From the NCBI GenBank assembly GCA_965224275.1, contig CBDCYR010000005.1:434001-498000 (forward strand): DNA of 64,000 nucleotides, written 5' to 3'. Below the pieces are notes generated by a model that saw only the letters and a program-made list of their open reading frames with translations, did not search any database and had not been told where the DNA came from. The number at the start of each line of letters is the position of its first letter. The stretch's first letter is position 1. The position numbers were made by a program, and so were the translations under genes. The DNA comes from CAUZWH01 sp965224275 (lineage in GTDB: Bacteria > Pseudomonadota > Alphaproteobacteria > SHVV01). This document shows positions 37,410 through 46,304 of the stretch, piece by piece.

Positions 37410-38159
37410 TCACATCGCCAACTGTACCGGGATTGCTTGCAGCCACGCGCCTAGAGCGGCGACATCGGCAACCCGACATCGCGCCGCGGTCTCTCCGTTC
37501 GCGCCGACCCGAATACTAACGCCCCCCATGTCGTTGGCGACCGAGAACGCCGCTTCATCGGTGATGTCATCGCCGATGAAGACGGGCGTGCGCCCAATGA
37601 ACGGGACCTCACCCATGAACGCGGTCAGCGCACCTCCCTTGTCCGCGCGCGCCGGTTTCACTTCATAAACCATCTTGCCCGCGAGGATTCCGAGGCCATC
37701 ATCCCGACCGCTCACCAGATCGTGCATGATCTTCCGGCAGGAATCGCCGAACTGCGGGGCGCGACGGTAGTGCAGCGCGATCGTCACGCCCTTGTCTTCG
37801 ACCAGGACGCCGGGATGCTCCGCGGCAAAGGCCTGGAGCTGGCTGGTGATGTCGTGAAGGCGGTCGTTCGGTGCCGATGTTTGCTCGCGCGTACCATCGG
37901 CGCGGCGACGCTCAAGCCCATGCAGGCCTGCCGCCGAAAATCGATGAGGTGCGAGATAGCTGTCGAGTTGAGCGATTGGTCGGCCGCTCACGATTGCCAG
38001 CGCGCCGCCGAGGCTGACCTCGAGGCGCTCTAGGAGAATGAGCAACGCCGCATCGACATGGACCGTATCCGGCGTTTCCGCCAGTTCGACGATGCTGCCA
38101 TCAAAGTCGAGAAACAGGGCCCAATCGCTGCGGGGCTGAGGAAGCAATGACTGCGACAT
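37410..38159 (-). CDS. otsB: Trehalose-6-phosphate phosphatase
   Basis: 249-residue HAD-superfamily phosphatase that removes phosphate from trehalose-6-phosphate. Motif I is LDFDGSIVELA (nucleophile and acid Asp, with Ser in place of the usual Thr), motif II is IVSGRP, and motif IV is FIGDDITDEAAF. It is the first gene of the otsB-GH15-otsA operon, 65 nt upstream of the hydrolase. Confidence 0.92.
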   Translation of the reverse strand: MSQSLLPQPRSDWALFLDFDGSIVELAETPDTVHVDAALLILLERLEVSLGGALAIVSGRPIAQLDSYLAPHRFSAAGLHGLERRRADGTREQTSAPNDRLHDITSQLQAFAAEHPGVLVEDKGVTIALHYRRAPQFGDSCRKIMHDLVSGRDDGLGILAGKMVYEVKPARADKGGALTAFMGEVPFIGRTPVFIGDDITDEAAFSVANDMGGVSIRVGANGETAARCRVADVAALGAWLQAIPVQLAM

Positions 38160-38600
38160 TCGGCACTAACCTCGACCAATCCCACCTCACTCCACGTGCA
38201 GGTGGCCAAGCCGTTACAAATCCTCGACGACCATAGCGGCCCGCACCATGATGTTGTAGAGCCAAACCGCAGCTAAGGAAGTGTCCCCGATCACGTCTGT
38301 TTGCGCTTAGCGACACCCGAGACCTACAGGCATCCGGGTAGGGATTCCCCGAGATCGGCGTAGCGATGCCCCGAATTGTGAGATCTCGCTGGGTGAACTA
38401 GGTTTCCCATGCTGTCTGCGACACTGCAGCTGCGGCCGCTACGCCACCTACGCGTGCGGCCGCATTTTTTTGGCCGCCATTTCCTCCCCTGTGTTGCTCC
38501 GATTTTTTTTCGGTGGTGCCGCGCGCACCGCACTTTAGACTGCTACCCACGTCGACGAACGCGGGGGCACTCTCGCCCATCGTGCAAATGGGAGGACGCT
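38160..38600. other. Divergent intergenic region between otsB and the ABM-like gene
   Basis: The 441 bp hold no supported gene. They contain upstream regulatory DNA for both directions, a rightward terminator-like hairpin at 38431-38471, a T8 run near 38508, and a clear ribosome site GGGAGG before 38601. Confidence 0.6.
38431..38471 (+). terminator. Orphan terminator-like hairpin upstream of the ABM-like gene
   Basis: TGCGGCCGC (38431-38439) pairs with GCGGCCGCA (38456-38464) across a 16-nt loop and is followed by seven T residues. It points rightward, but no rightward gene lies before it; the flanking genes diverge. It could end a small untranslated RNA or be an attenuator in the leader of the gene at 38601. 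Confidence 0.6.
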
Positions 38601-38942
38601 ATGGGGATAGAAAAGGTCGCTCAGGTTGGGCACGTCATGCACGTTTATGATTTCAGGGTCAAACCCGGCACCGGAGATAAATTCATCAACGAATTCGACG
38701 TGTTCGACGTCTCCGACGAAAACCTCATGCACAAATCCTCAGCTCAGATAAAGGACGGCGTGTTGTGCCGTGATACCACCGATGCCGATCACTTCTACCT
38801 GATCGGCGAGTGGGCCAGCGTCGAGGCTCACCGGGCCATCCTCACAGCGATGCGCGAAGGCGATCCGCCCCCCTTCCTGCAATACATCGAGGGCGATGGG
38901 TTTCTGCCGGTCTATGCCGAGGTCGTGGCGCCGACCTACTAG
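38601..38942 (+). CDS. ABM-like dimeric alpha+beta barrel protein
   Basis: 113-residue small protein resembling the antibiotic-biosynthesis-monooxygenase or ferredoxin-like dimeric barrel family: MHVYDFRVKPGTGDKFINEF at the N-terminus and HFYLIGEWASVEAHRA in the second half. No catalytic motif can be assigned. The ATG at 38601 follows GGGAGGACGCT. It is 45 nt before the FAH-family gene and probably co-transcribed, so it may modify or chaperone an intermediate of the same pathway (inference). Confidence 0.7.
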   Translation: MGIEKVAQVGHVMHVYDFRVKPGTGDKFINEFDVFDVSDENLMHKSSAQIKDGVLCRDTTDADHFYLIGEWASVEAHRAILTAMREGDPPPFLQYIEGDGFLPVYAEVVAPTY

Positions 38943-38987
38943 CGGACCGCGCTATCTTCGTCGAACAACCGCGTAAACCCTCGTCCC

Positions 38988-40334
38988 ATGGCCTCGACCG
39001 ATCCAACTCTCGACCCCGCGCTGCGAAGTTGGGTCGACTCGGCCAATGACGAAACCGGTGATTTCCCCGTCCAGAATCTGCCGATCGGAATATTTCGGCG
39101 GCGCGGGACGAGGCAGGCAGCGCGTGCCGGCATTGCGATAGGCGACCAGGTTCTCGACGTCGTCGCCTGCCGGGCCAAGGGATGGTTTGACGACCATGCC
39201 GCCGCCGCGGCGGCCGCGGCATGTCGTGCTTCATCGCTCAATGGGTTGATGGCACTGGGCCGCACCGCGCAAGGTGCCCTACGCCAGCGCGTGTCCGAAC
39301 TGCTGCGTCACGATAGCGACCTCGGGGTCGCCGCTCGCGATCACGCCGGCGAGATTCTTGCCGCGCAGAGTTCGGTCGAGATGCTCAACCCCGTCCGGGT
39401 TGGCAACTTCACCGACTTTTTTGCATCGGTCTATCATGCGTCAAACGTAGGCCGCCTGTTTCGGCCGGATCAACCGCTGCAGCCCAACTACAAGCACGTC
39501 CCGATCGCCTATCACGGGCGCGCATCGTCGGTGGCGGTCAGCGGGTCGCCGTGCTGCCGCCCGCATGGTCAGCGCCGGCCCGCCGGCGCGGAAACACCGT
39601 CGTTCGGACCTAGCGACCGGCTCGACTTCGAACTCGAGGTCGGCGTTTTCATCGGTCAAGGCAACGAACTCGGTAGACCGATACCCCTGGCCCGTGCCGA
39701 CGCTCACGTGTTCGGGCTTTGCCTGCTGAACGATTGGTCGGCCCGCGACATACAGGCTTGGGAATACCAGCCTTTGGGACCGTTTCTCGCCAAGAGTTTT
39801 CTCACCACGATCTCGCCCTGGGTCGTCACCCTCGATGCCTTGGCACCGTTTCGTGCACCCGCGCTGGTTCGACCCGCGGGTGATCCGGTTCCACTGTCCT
39901 ACCTCGCCGACGCCGCCGATCAGAGCAGCGGCGGGTTGGACATCACCCTGGAGGTCTATCTCAGCAGCGCGGCGATGCGGACAGCCGGGACCGAACCGAC
40001 GTTGCTCACCCGCAGCAATTCGCGCCACCTCTATTGGACAATTTTCCAGATGCTCACGCATCACACGAGCAATGGCTGCAACATTGAGCCCGGCGATCTG
40101 TTCGGCACCGGAACCGCATCCGGCCCCACCTCGGACTCGCGTGGTTGCCTCCTTGAGATGAACCAGGGCGGCAAGGTCGCAATCGATTTGCCCGGTGGTG
40201 AGACACGCACTTGGCTCGAGGATGGTGACGAGGTCGTGTTCCGCGCCTACTGCGAAACCGAGCATGCGGTTCGCATCGGCTTTGGCGAGTGTCGCGGCAT
40301 CGTCGCCGCGGCTGTTGCTTTAACGGACCAGTGA
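38988..40334 (+). CDS. Fumarylacetoacetase (FAH) family protein
   Basis: 448-residue protein with the N-terminal FAH SH3-like domain (about 25-110, FPVQNLPIGIFRR) and the catalytic FAH domain. Features include FTDFFASVYHASNVG, VPIAYHGRASS, the metal-binding Glu pair DFELEVGVFIGQGNELG, LLNDWSARDIQAWEY and GTGTASGPTSDSRGCLLE. Full-length similarity favours fumarylacetoacetate hydrolysis (fumarate plus acetoacetate, last step of tyrosine catabolism), though no other hga or hpd genes are nearby. Its 3-prime end overlaps a small leftward gene by 15 bp. Confidence 0.88.
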   Translation: MASTDPTLDPALRSWVDSANDETGDFPVQNLPIGIFRRRGTRQAARAGIAIGDQVLDVVACRAKGWFDDHAAAAAAAACRASSLNGLMALGRTAQGALRQRVSELLRHDSDLGVAARDHAGEILAAQSSVEMLNPVRVGNFTDFFASVYHASNVGRLFRPDQPLQPNYKHVPIAYHGRASSVAVSGSPCCRPHGQRRPAGAETPSFGPSDRLDFELEVGVFIGQGNELGRPIPLARADAHVFGLCLLNDWSARDIQAWEYQPLGPFLAKSFLTTISPWVVTLDALAPFRAPALVRPAGDPVPLSYLADAADQSSGGLDITLEVYLSSAAMRTAGTEPTLLTRSNSRHLYWTIFQMLTHHTSNGCNIEPGDLFGTGTASGPTSDSRGCLLEMNQGGKVAIDLPGGETRTWLEDGDEVVFRAYCETEHAVRIGFGECRGIVAAAVALTDQ

Positions 40335-40547
40335 CCGTACGGCCTCCTCAGACGATACTTGTCTCGTTTCTTGCATCGTGGGCACATACGTCGTTGTCGC
40401 GCCCAATTTCTCGGCGATCGCGTAAAGACGATCCGCAATTTCTAAAATTGGCGCACTCGGCGCGCGGTCTCGCCGGGCGAGCTCTCGTAAAGAAATTGTC
40501 GCGTTTCTCAGGCGATCGATATAGTCGGCGTAGTCAGCATCGGCCAC
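40320..40547 (-). CDS. Hypothetical 75-residue protein
   Basis: A GTG start at 40547, with GAAAGG upstream, gives a predicted alpha-helical, charged soluble protein (ADYIDRLRNATISLRELARR...). No domain was recognised. It converges with the FAH gene, overlapping by 15 bp. Typical amphipathic pattern and codon use support it being real, but evidence is modest. Confidence 0.5.
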   Translation of the reverse strand: MADADYADYIDRLRNATISLRELARRDRAPSAPILEIADRLYAIAEKLGATTTYVPTMQETRQVSSEEAVRSLVR

Positions 40548-40752
40548 GATCTATACCTTTCTAGTGCTACCATAAGAAGCAATAATACCCATGTGATCAA
40601 CCCATGGTAATTGGGAATAACGACTCCCAAGATGCGGGTAGTTGCCCGATTCAGGAAGGGGTATGCCTTTTAACGGGGGCCGATACCGGGGCGGCGGTTG
40701 AAAGAAGCGATCGAAACGCGATAGACGAGAGGCCGCCCCAAGGAGCATTAAG

Positions 40753-40989
40753 ATGACACGCAACGAAATCGCCAGGGTTCAGGACTATCTTCGCCGCACA
40801 TTCGCCAACGACCGCATAGCGATTGATCCACCGGCGAAGGCGAACGCGCCCGTTGAGGTTCGCGTCGGCGACGAATTCATTGGCGTCCTCTATCGCGACG
40901 AAGACGAGGGCGAGGTCTCCTATTCCCTGAATGTCTCGATCTTGGAGGAGGATTTACCACCTGTCGTGGCGTTCGATGGCGGCGAGTAG
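40753..40989 (+). CDS. DUF3126 family protein
   Basis: 78-residue protein matching the small DUF3126 family that I associate with Alphaproteobacteria: EIARVQDYLRR at the N-terminus, then VRVGDEFIGVLYRDEDEGE and ILEEDLPP. Function unknown. The ATG at 40753 follows AAGGAGCATTAAG. It is monocistronic by layout, preceded by 205 bp of non-coding DNA. It is one of the better taxonomic hints in the window. Confidence 0.85.
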   Translation: MTRNEIARVQDYLRRTFANDRIAIDPPAKANAPVEVRVGDEFIGVLYRDEDEGEVSYSLNVSILEEDLPPVVAFDGGE

Positions 40990-41080
40990 TCTCACGCCCG
41001 CTATTCGCGGCTAATACGGAGTCTTGTAATTCGTGTGTGACGTCCGCGCGCTCAAAACCCGGATACAAGATTTCTAGGAG

Positions 41081-42406
41081 CTACCGGCCAAGGCTCACCG
41101 GTAATTTAAAGAATCCGCGGAACCGTGCCCGGCCTGCCCGCGTCGCGACGCCCGCGGGCTCAATTCGCCTAAAACGGCGAACCAGCCTGCCAATCGCTAC
41201 CCGCCCCTCGAGTCGCGCAACCGAGAGACCGGCGCACGCATGGATGCCGCTCCCGAAGGCGAGATGCCGATTGGGCGCACGCGCGATATCGAGGCGGTGC
41301 GAATCTACGAACTCGGCAGCGTCCCGGTTGGCCGCTGCGATCCCGAGATGGACGTAGGTGCCCGCCGCCAGCGTCACGCCACCAAACTCGACAGCGCGGG
41401 TCAGCTTGCGGTTGCCGATCTGCACCGGGCTTTCGAACCGGAGGAATTCCTCAATCGCGCCGTCGATCAAATCGGGATTTCCGCGCAGGCGATCACATTG
41501 ATCAGGAAACCGCATCAGCGCATCGACGCCGTTACCAATCAGATTGGTCGTCGTCTCATGCCCGGCATTGAGCACGAATATACAGTTGTGCAGGAGTTCG
41601 ACCTCGCTCAAACCGTCGCCGCTGTCGTGATCGGCGATCAGCGTGCTGAGAATCTCCGGTTCGTCCTGATCGGCCGGTTCGCGCCGTCGCCGCGCAATGA
41701 GATCGCGAAGATAGGTCTTAAAATCATCAACCGCGGCGCAACCCTGTTTGACCTGGTCATCGCTCAAACTCGGCTCGAGGGCACCCAGAATGTCGAGCGA
41801 CCATTGCCGCAGTGGGCCGCGCTCATCGCGCGGTACGCCGAGCAAGTCACCGATCAAATTGATCGGCAGCGCCGCCGCCAGATCGGCAATCAGGTCGACC
41901 TCGCCGCGTTCCTGCGCATCATCGAGCAAACCCTCAACCAGCGCCTCGACACGAGGCACCAGCTTGCGCAGCGTGGCCTGCGTGAAAAACGGCATCAGCA
42001 GGCGGCGCACTCGCGTGTGGTAGGGCGGATCGTTGAAAACCAAGCTGGTCGTGTGATGTTCGTAGAGTGCGGAGTCGCCGAACTTGGGCCGGAAATCGAC
42101 CGTTTTGTCGGAACTGAACGCTGCCGGGTCACGATAGACGGCAACCAGGTCGCCGTAGCGGCTCAAAAAATACGACCCGTCAGCGAGTGCATGAATGGGG
42201 TCGTGCTCACGGAGCGCGCGATAAGTCGGGTAGGGGTCGTCAAGAAACGCCGGCGTAACTTTGGTAAGATCAAACGATTGGGCCAGCCGCAAATCGCCAT
42301 CTCGTTGATTGGACGCGGCGCCCGTGGTCATCGCCAATCGTTCCCGCGCGTCGCCCAGAATGCAAAGGTTGCCAGGCAGTGGAGTCGTTTCGTCATCGGT
42401 CGCCAT
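41081..42406 (-). CDS. Cytochrome P450
   Basis: 441-residue soluble bacterial P450. The I-helix oxygen-activation motif is AGHETT, the K-helix is EEFLRFESP (ExxR), and the haem loop is FGSGIHACAG with the axial Cys. An ATG at 42331 (MTTGAASN...) would remove 25 residues and resembles the usual P450 N-terminus; the choice between starts is open. It is 70 nt downstream of a Rieske oxygenase gene on the same strand. No ferredoxin or reductase gene is present in the window to supply electrons. Confidence 0.9.
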   Translation of the reverse strand: MATDDETTPLPGNLCILGDARERLAMTTGAASNQRDGDLRLAQSFDLTKVTPAFLDDPYPTYRALREHDPIHALADGSYFLSRYGDLVAVYRDPAAFSSDKTVDFRPKFGDSALYEHHTTSLVFNDPPYHTRVRRLLMPFFTQATLRKLVPRVEALVEGLLDDAQERGEVDLIADLAAALPINLIGDLLGVPRDERGPLRQWSLDILGALEPSLSDDQVKQGCAAVDDFKTYLRDLIARRRREPADQDEPEILSTLIADHDSGDGLSEVELLHNCIFVLNAGHETTTNLIGNGVDALMRFPDQCDRLRGNPDLIDGAIEEFLRFESPVQIGNRKLTRAVEFGGVTLAAGTYVHLGIAAANRDAAEFVDSHRLDIARAPNRHLAFGSGIHACAGLSVARLEGRVAIGRLVRRFRRIEPAGVATRAGRARFRGFFKLPVSLGR

Positions 42407-42476
42407 CGGCTCCGATGAGCGATAGATGAAAATCGCGCGACGAAGCTCGGCGGACTGGCGTTTCCACCAACCGCAC

Positions 42477-43634
42477 TTAGCGGTGGTGACCGCCGTTCAC
42501 CGCTTCCCATACCAGATTGTCGAAATGATGGGTGCCGTGCTCGCTGCGCCAGGATCGCTCCGCATCCACCATCAGGCGGCCGCCGCGATAACCGCGCGAC
42601 CGGACTCCGGCGGCCTGCAGTTCCATTGCCTCCTTATCCTGCGGAAATACACCGAAGGCATAGTTATCCATATGCGCGAGGTCGTGCGCTGTCGGCGGGT
42701 TCGACGGGCACAGGCTGATAATTGCGCGCTTCGAAGTATCGGGCCCGGTCGCCTGGCTATGCAGCAGCTTGATGTTGGGCGGGCCCTGATGGGTGACGAA
42801 GATCAGGCTCGGCCACAAGTACCAGATGAAGACATCGCGCAGCACGGCCTCACCGAAATCGTACAGCAGCTTGTCCTTGTGCCCGTCGATCAGGTCATAA
42901 TTGCCGTGAATAATGTGCTCCTGCCAATACTCTTCCTCTTTCGAATCCCAGCTGGTATCGAGGTAGCCGTTGTCGCTGCCCATGATCTGCGGATGAATGA
43001 CCGGGCAGTGGTAGCACTCCAATCCGTCGGGCTGGAATTTCCAATTTGCAGCGACGTTCCATGTATCGGTGCGCGACCAGACGAGATCGTCGAACCCCGG
43101 AATTGCGCTTCGCATCGAATCGAGCAAACCGCCAGCCATGCTTTCGAGCGAAGGCCCGGCGTCGCTCAAATTCACAAAGACCATGGGGCCAAACGCCTCG
43201 ACCCGAATTTCACTGAGCCCGAAATCGCCATGATCGAAACCGGCCACGTTCTCGGCATTGCCGGCCGCCTTGAGATTGCCTTCGAGATCGTACGACCAGG
43301 CATGGAACGGACACGTCAATATCGTGCGATTGCCCCTGCCCTCGACCAGGATGTGGCCGCGATGCATGCACACATTGTAGTAGGCGCGTAAGCCCCCGGC
43401 TTTGTCGCGGACCACGAATATTTTCTGATCGATGATGTCCGCCGTGATGTAGTCGCCGGGATTTTCGAGGTCTTCCACCAGCCCGACATATTGCCAGGTC
43501 TTGAACCAGATATTTTCTTTCTCGAGTTCGTAGATCTCATCGGCGAAATAGAAGTGCGGCGGCAGCGTGCCCGATTGCTCGGCGTCGGCAACAAACGGAA
43601 CCTTGGGCTCGGCGAACACAGGATCGGCAGACAT
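42477..43634 (-). CDS. Rieske [2Fe-2S] aromatic ring-hydroxylating oxygenase, alpha subunit 1
   Basis: 385-residue oxygenase. The Rieske cluster is CMHRGH (Cys-x-His) and CPFHAW (Cys-x2-His) at about residues 87-110. The catalytic domain carries the mononuclear iron histidines in DGLECYHCPVIHP. It resembles the single-component carnitine/stachydrine-type or phenylpropionate-type alpha subunits. No beta subunit is adjacent. The ATG follows GGAGAGAGATC. It is followed by the P450 gene and probably co-transcribed with it. Confidence 0.9.
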   Translation of the reverse strand: MSADPVFAEPKVPFVADAEQSGTLPPHFYFADEIYELEKENIWFKTWQYVGLVEDLENPGDYITADIIDQKIFVVRDKAGGLRAYYNVCMHRGHILVEGRGNRTILTCPFHAWSYDLEGNLKAAGNAENVAGFDHGDFGLSEIRVEAFGPMVFVNLSDAGPSLESMAGGLLDSMRSAIPGFDDLVWSRTDTWNVAANWKFQPDGLECYHCPVIHPQIMGSDNGYLDTSWDSKEEEYWQEHIIHGNYDLIDGHKDKLLYDFGEAVLRDVFIWYLWPSLIFVTHQGPPNIKLLHSQATGPDTSKRAIISLCPSNPPTAHDLAHMDNYAFGVFPQDKEAMELQAAGVRSRGYRGGRLMVDAERSWRSEHGTHHFDNLVWEAVNGGHHR

Positions 43635-43690
43635 GATCTCTCTCCCTCGCGCACGAACGCGTCATCTAAGGCAGCATGGTCGCGCTCGCC

Positions 43691-43769
43691 GACCGTGCGG
43701 TCAACCCGGTCATAACGCCCCTAGCGTTATGACCACCCGACAGTCGATTTTGCTTAGCAAATCTGACGA
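43691..43769. repeat. Intergenic hairpins, including family A repeat (single copy)
   Basis: Three neighbouring hairpins lie upstream of the Rieske gene: GACCG-TG-CGGTC (43691-43702), a perfect 11-bp stem GGTCATAACGC/GCGTTATGACC with loop CCCTA (43708-43734), and a family A unit CAGTCGATTTTGC-TTA-GCAAATCTGACGA (43741-43769). The last shares the CAGTCGA...TCTGACGA frame with copies at 44430, 46337-46620 and 62555. Confidence 0.8.
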
Positions 43770-43791
43770 TAGGGCCGCTCAAGCCGACGCT

Positions 43792-44052
43792 CTAATACGT
43801 TTTCGATGCACGCCGACGAATGGCAGTCACCGACACCGTTCGCGTCGCCACGTCGATATCAAAAAGTAGCCGCCACGATCCGACCCGCCGACGAAATGAA
43901 CCCTTGTAAACGCCGCGGAGAGCCGCGATGTCGCCATCGTAGGGATCTATCTCCATGCTCGTTAGCGCCTTAAGTATCCGGGTCTTGTCCTGTGTCGGCG
44001 CTGATCTGAGGGCGCGCTCCGCAGAGCGACCGACGATCACTCTCCACGTCAT
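43792..44052 (-). CDS. RelE/ParE-family toxin
   Basis: 86-residue toxin-like protein with the RelE/ParE beta-hairpin fold pattern (MTWRVIVGRSAERALR, then YKGSFRRRVGSWRLLFDID). Its start overlaps the stop of the antitoxin gene by 4 bp, the standard layout. RelE relatives cut mRNA on ribosomes, ParE relatives poison gyrase; the sequence alone does not separate them here. Confidence 0.85.
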   Translation of the reverse strand: MTWRVIVGRSAERALRSAPTQDKTRILKALTSMEIDPYDGDIAALRGVYKGSFRRRVGSWRLLFDIDVATRTVSVTAIRRRASKTY

Positions 44053-44282
44053 CGTTCCTTGAGCTTACCGAGCGGAACATATTCGCCTCGCTCGAGTTCG
44101 GCGCGGCCCGCTTCAATGGCTGCTATCTCGTCCGATGTCGCATCCGCTGTGGGGACATTCAGAAACCGCCGCAGCGCCTCACGCACAAATTCGCTGCGAG
44201 AGTAATGTCCCTGTTTGCGCTGTTGATCGATGCGATCGTAGAGCTCTTCGGGAATTGTCACGCTAAGCGTTTTGCTGCTCAT
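44049..44282 (-). CDS. Ribbon-helix-helix antitoxin
   Basis: 77-residue CopG/ParD-type antitoxin: the N-terminal DNA-binding strand KTLSVTIPEELYDRID, then the helix-turn-helix RSEFVREALRRFL, and an acidic C-terminus that would wrap the toxin. The ATG at 44282 is preceded by GAGGAGT; a longer frame from 44390 lacks a site. It likely represses its own promoter near 44300-44330, where the DNA turns AT-rich (TTTTATCATATAGACTATG). Confidence 0.85.
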   Translation of the reverse strand: MSSKTLSVTIPEELYDRIDQQRKQGHYSRSEFVREALRRFLNVPTADATSDEIAAIEAGRAELERGEYVPLGKLKER

Positions 44283-44429
44283 GTACTCCTCGTCTATAGG
44301 ATATAGCCATATTTTATCATATAGACTATGGCTTGGTAGAAGAAATATGGTTAGGTTGCGTGCTACGCGAGACCATTGTGGCGTGAGCATGGGGCCACTG
44401 CCAGAACGCCACAGGCGATCTGACCTCGA

Positions 44430-44459
44430 CAGTCGATTTTGCGCAGCAAAATCTGACGA
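44430..44459. repeat. Family A hairpin repeat, single copy
   Basis: The unit has a perfect 7-bp ATTTTGC/GCAAAAT stem around loop GCA inside the conserved CAGTCG...CTGACGA frame. It has the same outer GTC/GAC pairing and bulged T as the tandem copies at 46337. It lies between the antitoxin gene and the divergent Rieske gene. Confidence 0.8.
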
Positions 44460-44547
44460 TAGGGGTTGTTCTTCCCACGCGCATTGCTTGACTCACCCCG
44501 CCCGCTTCCTACGATGCCCCATGGCCTGCTCTGCAGTGGATTAAGCG

Positions 44548-45819
44548 ATGGCGCGAGCAAACGAACTGCGATGGCCCTCACCTGATCTGTGCCGCGTCCC
44601 ATACGCGGCATTCCTCGATCCGGGGATTTACGAACAAGAACAAGCGCAGCTATTCAACGGACCGGTTTGGCTGTTTCTCGGCTTGGAGGCCGAGATCCCC
44701 AATCCTGGCGACTACAAAACCACCTATGCCGGCGATGCCCCCGTGGTCATCGATCGTGCCGAAGATGGCTCGCTGCACGCATTCGTTAACAGCTGCGCCC
44801 ACCGCGGCACGCTCGTCGTTCGGGATCGCCGCGGCAACGCGACCGACCACACCTGTGTTTATCACCACTGGTGCTACGACCTCCGCGGTAATTTGATTGG
44901 GGTCCCGTTTGAACGAGGGATCTCCGGAATTGGCGGCATGCCGGAAGACTTTGACCGCGGCGCCCACGCCCTGCAGAAGCTTCGCGTGGCGAGCTATCGG
45001 GGCGTGATTTTCGGGACCTTCGATGCCGCGGCTGAACCGCTCGACGATTTTCTCGATGTTCCGATTCGCGAGTTTCTCGATCGCCTGTTTGCCAAACCAA
45101 TCGTCCTGCTCGGCCATCGCCGCCAACGCTTCCCCTGTAATTGGAAGCTCTATTACGAGAATTACGGGGATGGCTATCACGCCGGGTTGTTGCATCAGCT
45201 GGCGGCGGCGTTCGGCCTCCATCGTGCGACCCAGAAGGGAGCACGCACGCCCGATAAGCTTGGCCGCCACGCCGCTTCCTACGTCCAAGCCGATAGTGAC
45301 GACCGCGATATCGTCGCGCAAAGTTACCAGGGCACCCGGCTCGGCCAGCAAATCGGCGATCCCCTGCAATTGGAAGATTTGTCTTTTGCCGGTTGGCGCG
45401 ACGAGGTTGGCGACGGTCACGTCGTTCGAACCTGCAGTGTCTTTCCCAGCGCGCTGTTCGCCCAGGTCGGAAACGTCCTGGAAACCGAACAAATCCGCCC
45501 CAAGAGCGCCACCGAGTTCGAGCTTTATTGGACCTTTTTTGGCTACGCCGACGATGACGACGAACTCCGCCGCAAGCGCTTCGAGCAAGCCAACATGGTC
45601 GGCCCGGCCGGCTACAACAACATGGAGGACGGCGAGGTCGGCATCCTTGCCCAGCGCGGCATTCGCCGCCGCGGCGACGACCATTCGTTTATCGAGATGG
45701 GCGGTCGTGGCCCGGTCGACTATCACGACGGCCACCATCGAGTGTCCGAAACCATGGTCCGTGGTTTCTGGCAGTACTATTGCCGCCTGATGGGCGTCGA
45801 CCCCAACGCTTCCGTTTGA
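44548..45819 (+). CDS. Rieske [2Fe-2S] aromatic ring-hydroxylating dioxygenase, alpha subunit 2
   Basis: 423-residue large subunit of a two-subunit ring-hydroxylating dioxygenase. The Rieske ligands are CAHRG (Cys-x-His) and CVYHHW (Cys-x2-His) at about residues 86-110. The bridging Asp and iron ligands are in ENYGDGYHAGLLH (about 207-219). It is followed after 5 nt by the beta subunit gene. Ferredoxin and reductase components are not in the window. It is divergent from the toxin-antitoxin pair; the aromatic substrate is unknown. Confidence 0.92.
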   Translation: MARANELRWPSPDLCRVPYAAFLDPGIYEQEQAQLFNGPVWLFLGLEAEIPNPGDYKTTYAGDAPVVIDRAEDGSLHAFVNSCAHRGTLVVRDRRGNATDHTCVYHHWCYDLRGNLIGVPFERGISGIGGMPEDFDRGAHALQKLRVASYRGVIFGTFDAAAEPLDDFLDVPIREFLDRLFAKPIVLLGHRRQRFPCNWKLYYENYGDGYHAGLLHQLAAAFGLHRATQKGARTPDKLGRHAASYVQADSDDRDIVAQSYQGTRLGQQIGDPLQLEDLSFAGWRDEVGDGHVVRTCSVFPSALFAQVGNVLETEQIRPKSATEFELYWTFFGYADDDDELRRKRFEQANMVGPAGYNNMEDGEVGILAQRGIRRRGDDHSFIEMGGRGPVDYHDGHHRVSETMVRGFWQYYCRLMGVDPNASV

Positions 45820-45824
45820 CGGCA

Positions 45825-46302
45825 ATGATCGGCCGCGAAGCCTACGATCGTATCGTCGACCTCGAATATGCCTATGCCGCATGCCTGGACGATGATCGTC
45901 TTGAGGCGTGGCCGGATTTATTCGTCGAAGACTGCGTCTACAACATTACGACCCGTGAGAACGTCGAGGACGGACTGCCGCTCGGCATCTTCTACTGTCA
46001 CAACCGGGCCCAGCTGCGTGATCGAGTCAAGATCTTGCGCAACGCCGCCGTGTTCTCGCTACGCTATTACCGCCACCTGGTCAGCAATATCAGAATCCTG
46101 GCGCACGAAGACGCTTTCTACGACGTCGAGGCGCACTACGCCGTCTACGCCACCGACGTGGTCGACGGCCACCACCGAAATCTTCAGCACCGGCAAGTAT
46201 GTGAGCAAAGTGATCGAGAGCGACGGCGGGTTTCTATTCAAAGAGAAGGTCGTGATCGCCGACACCGCGTCGATTCCTAAGAACCTCTCCGTACCTTTGT
46301 AG
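45825..46302 (+). pseudogene. Aromatic ring-hydroxylating dioxygenase beta subunit, +1 frameshift
   Basis: The small subunit (SnoaL-like/cystatin fold, about 158 residues) reads MIGREAYDRIVDLEY... to DVVDG in the first frame. It continues in the next frame as TTEIFSTGKYVSK... to PKNLSVPL, stop at 46302. An extra C in GACGGCCACC (46166-46171) explains the shift: removing it restores DGTTEIFSTG. Without correction the protein ends with 37 unrelated residues. Either a recent mutation or a sequence error; see the similar +1 C events at 52698 and 63716. Confidence 0.85.
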
Positions 46303-46304
46303 AT

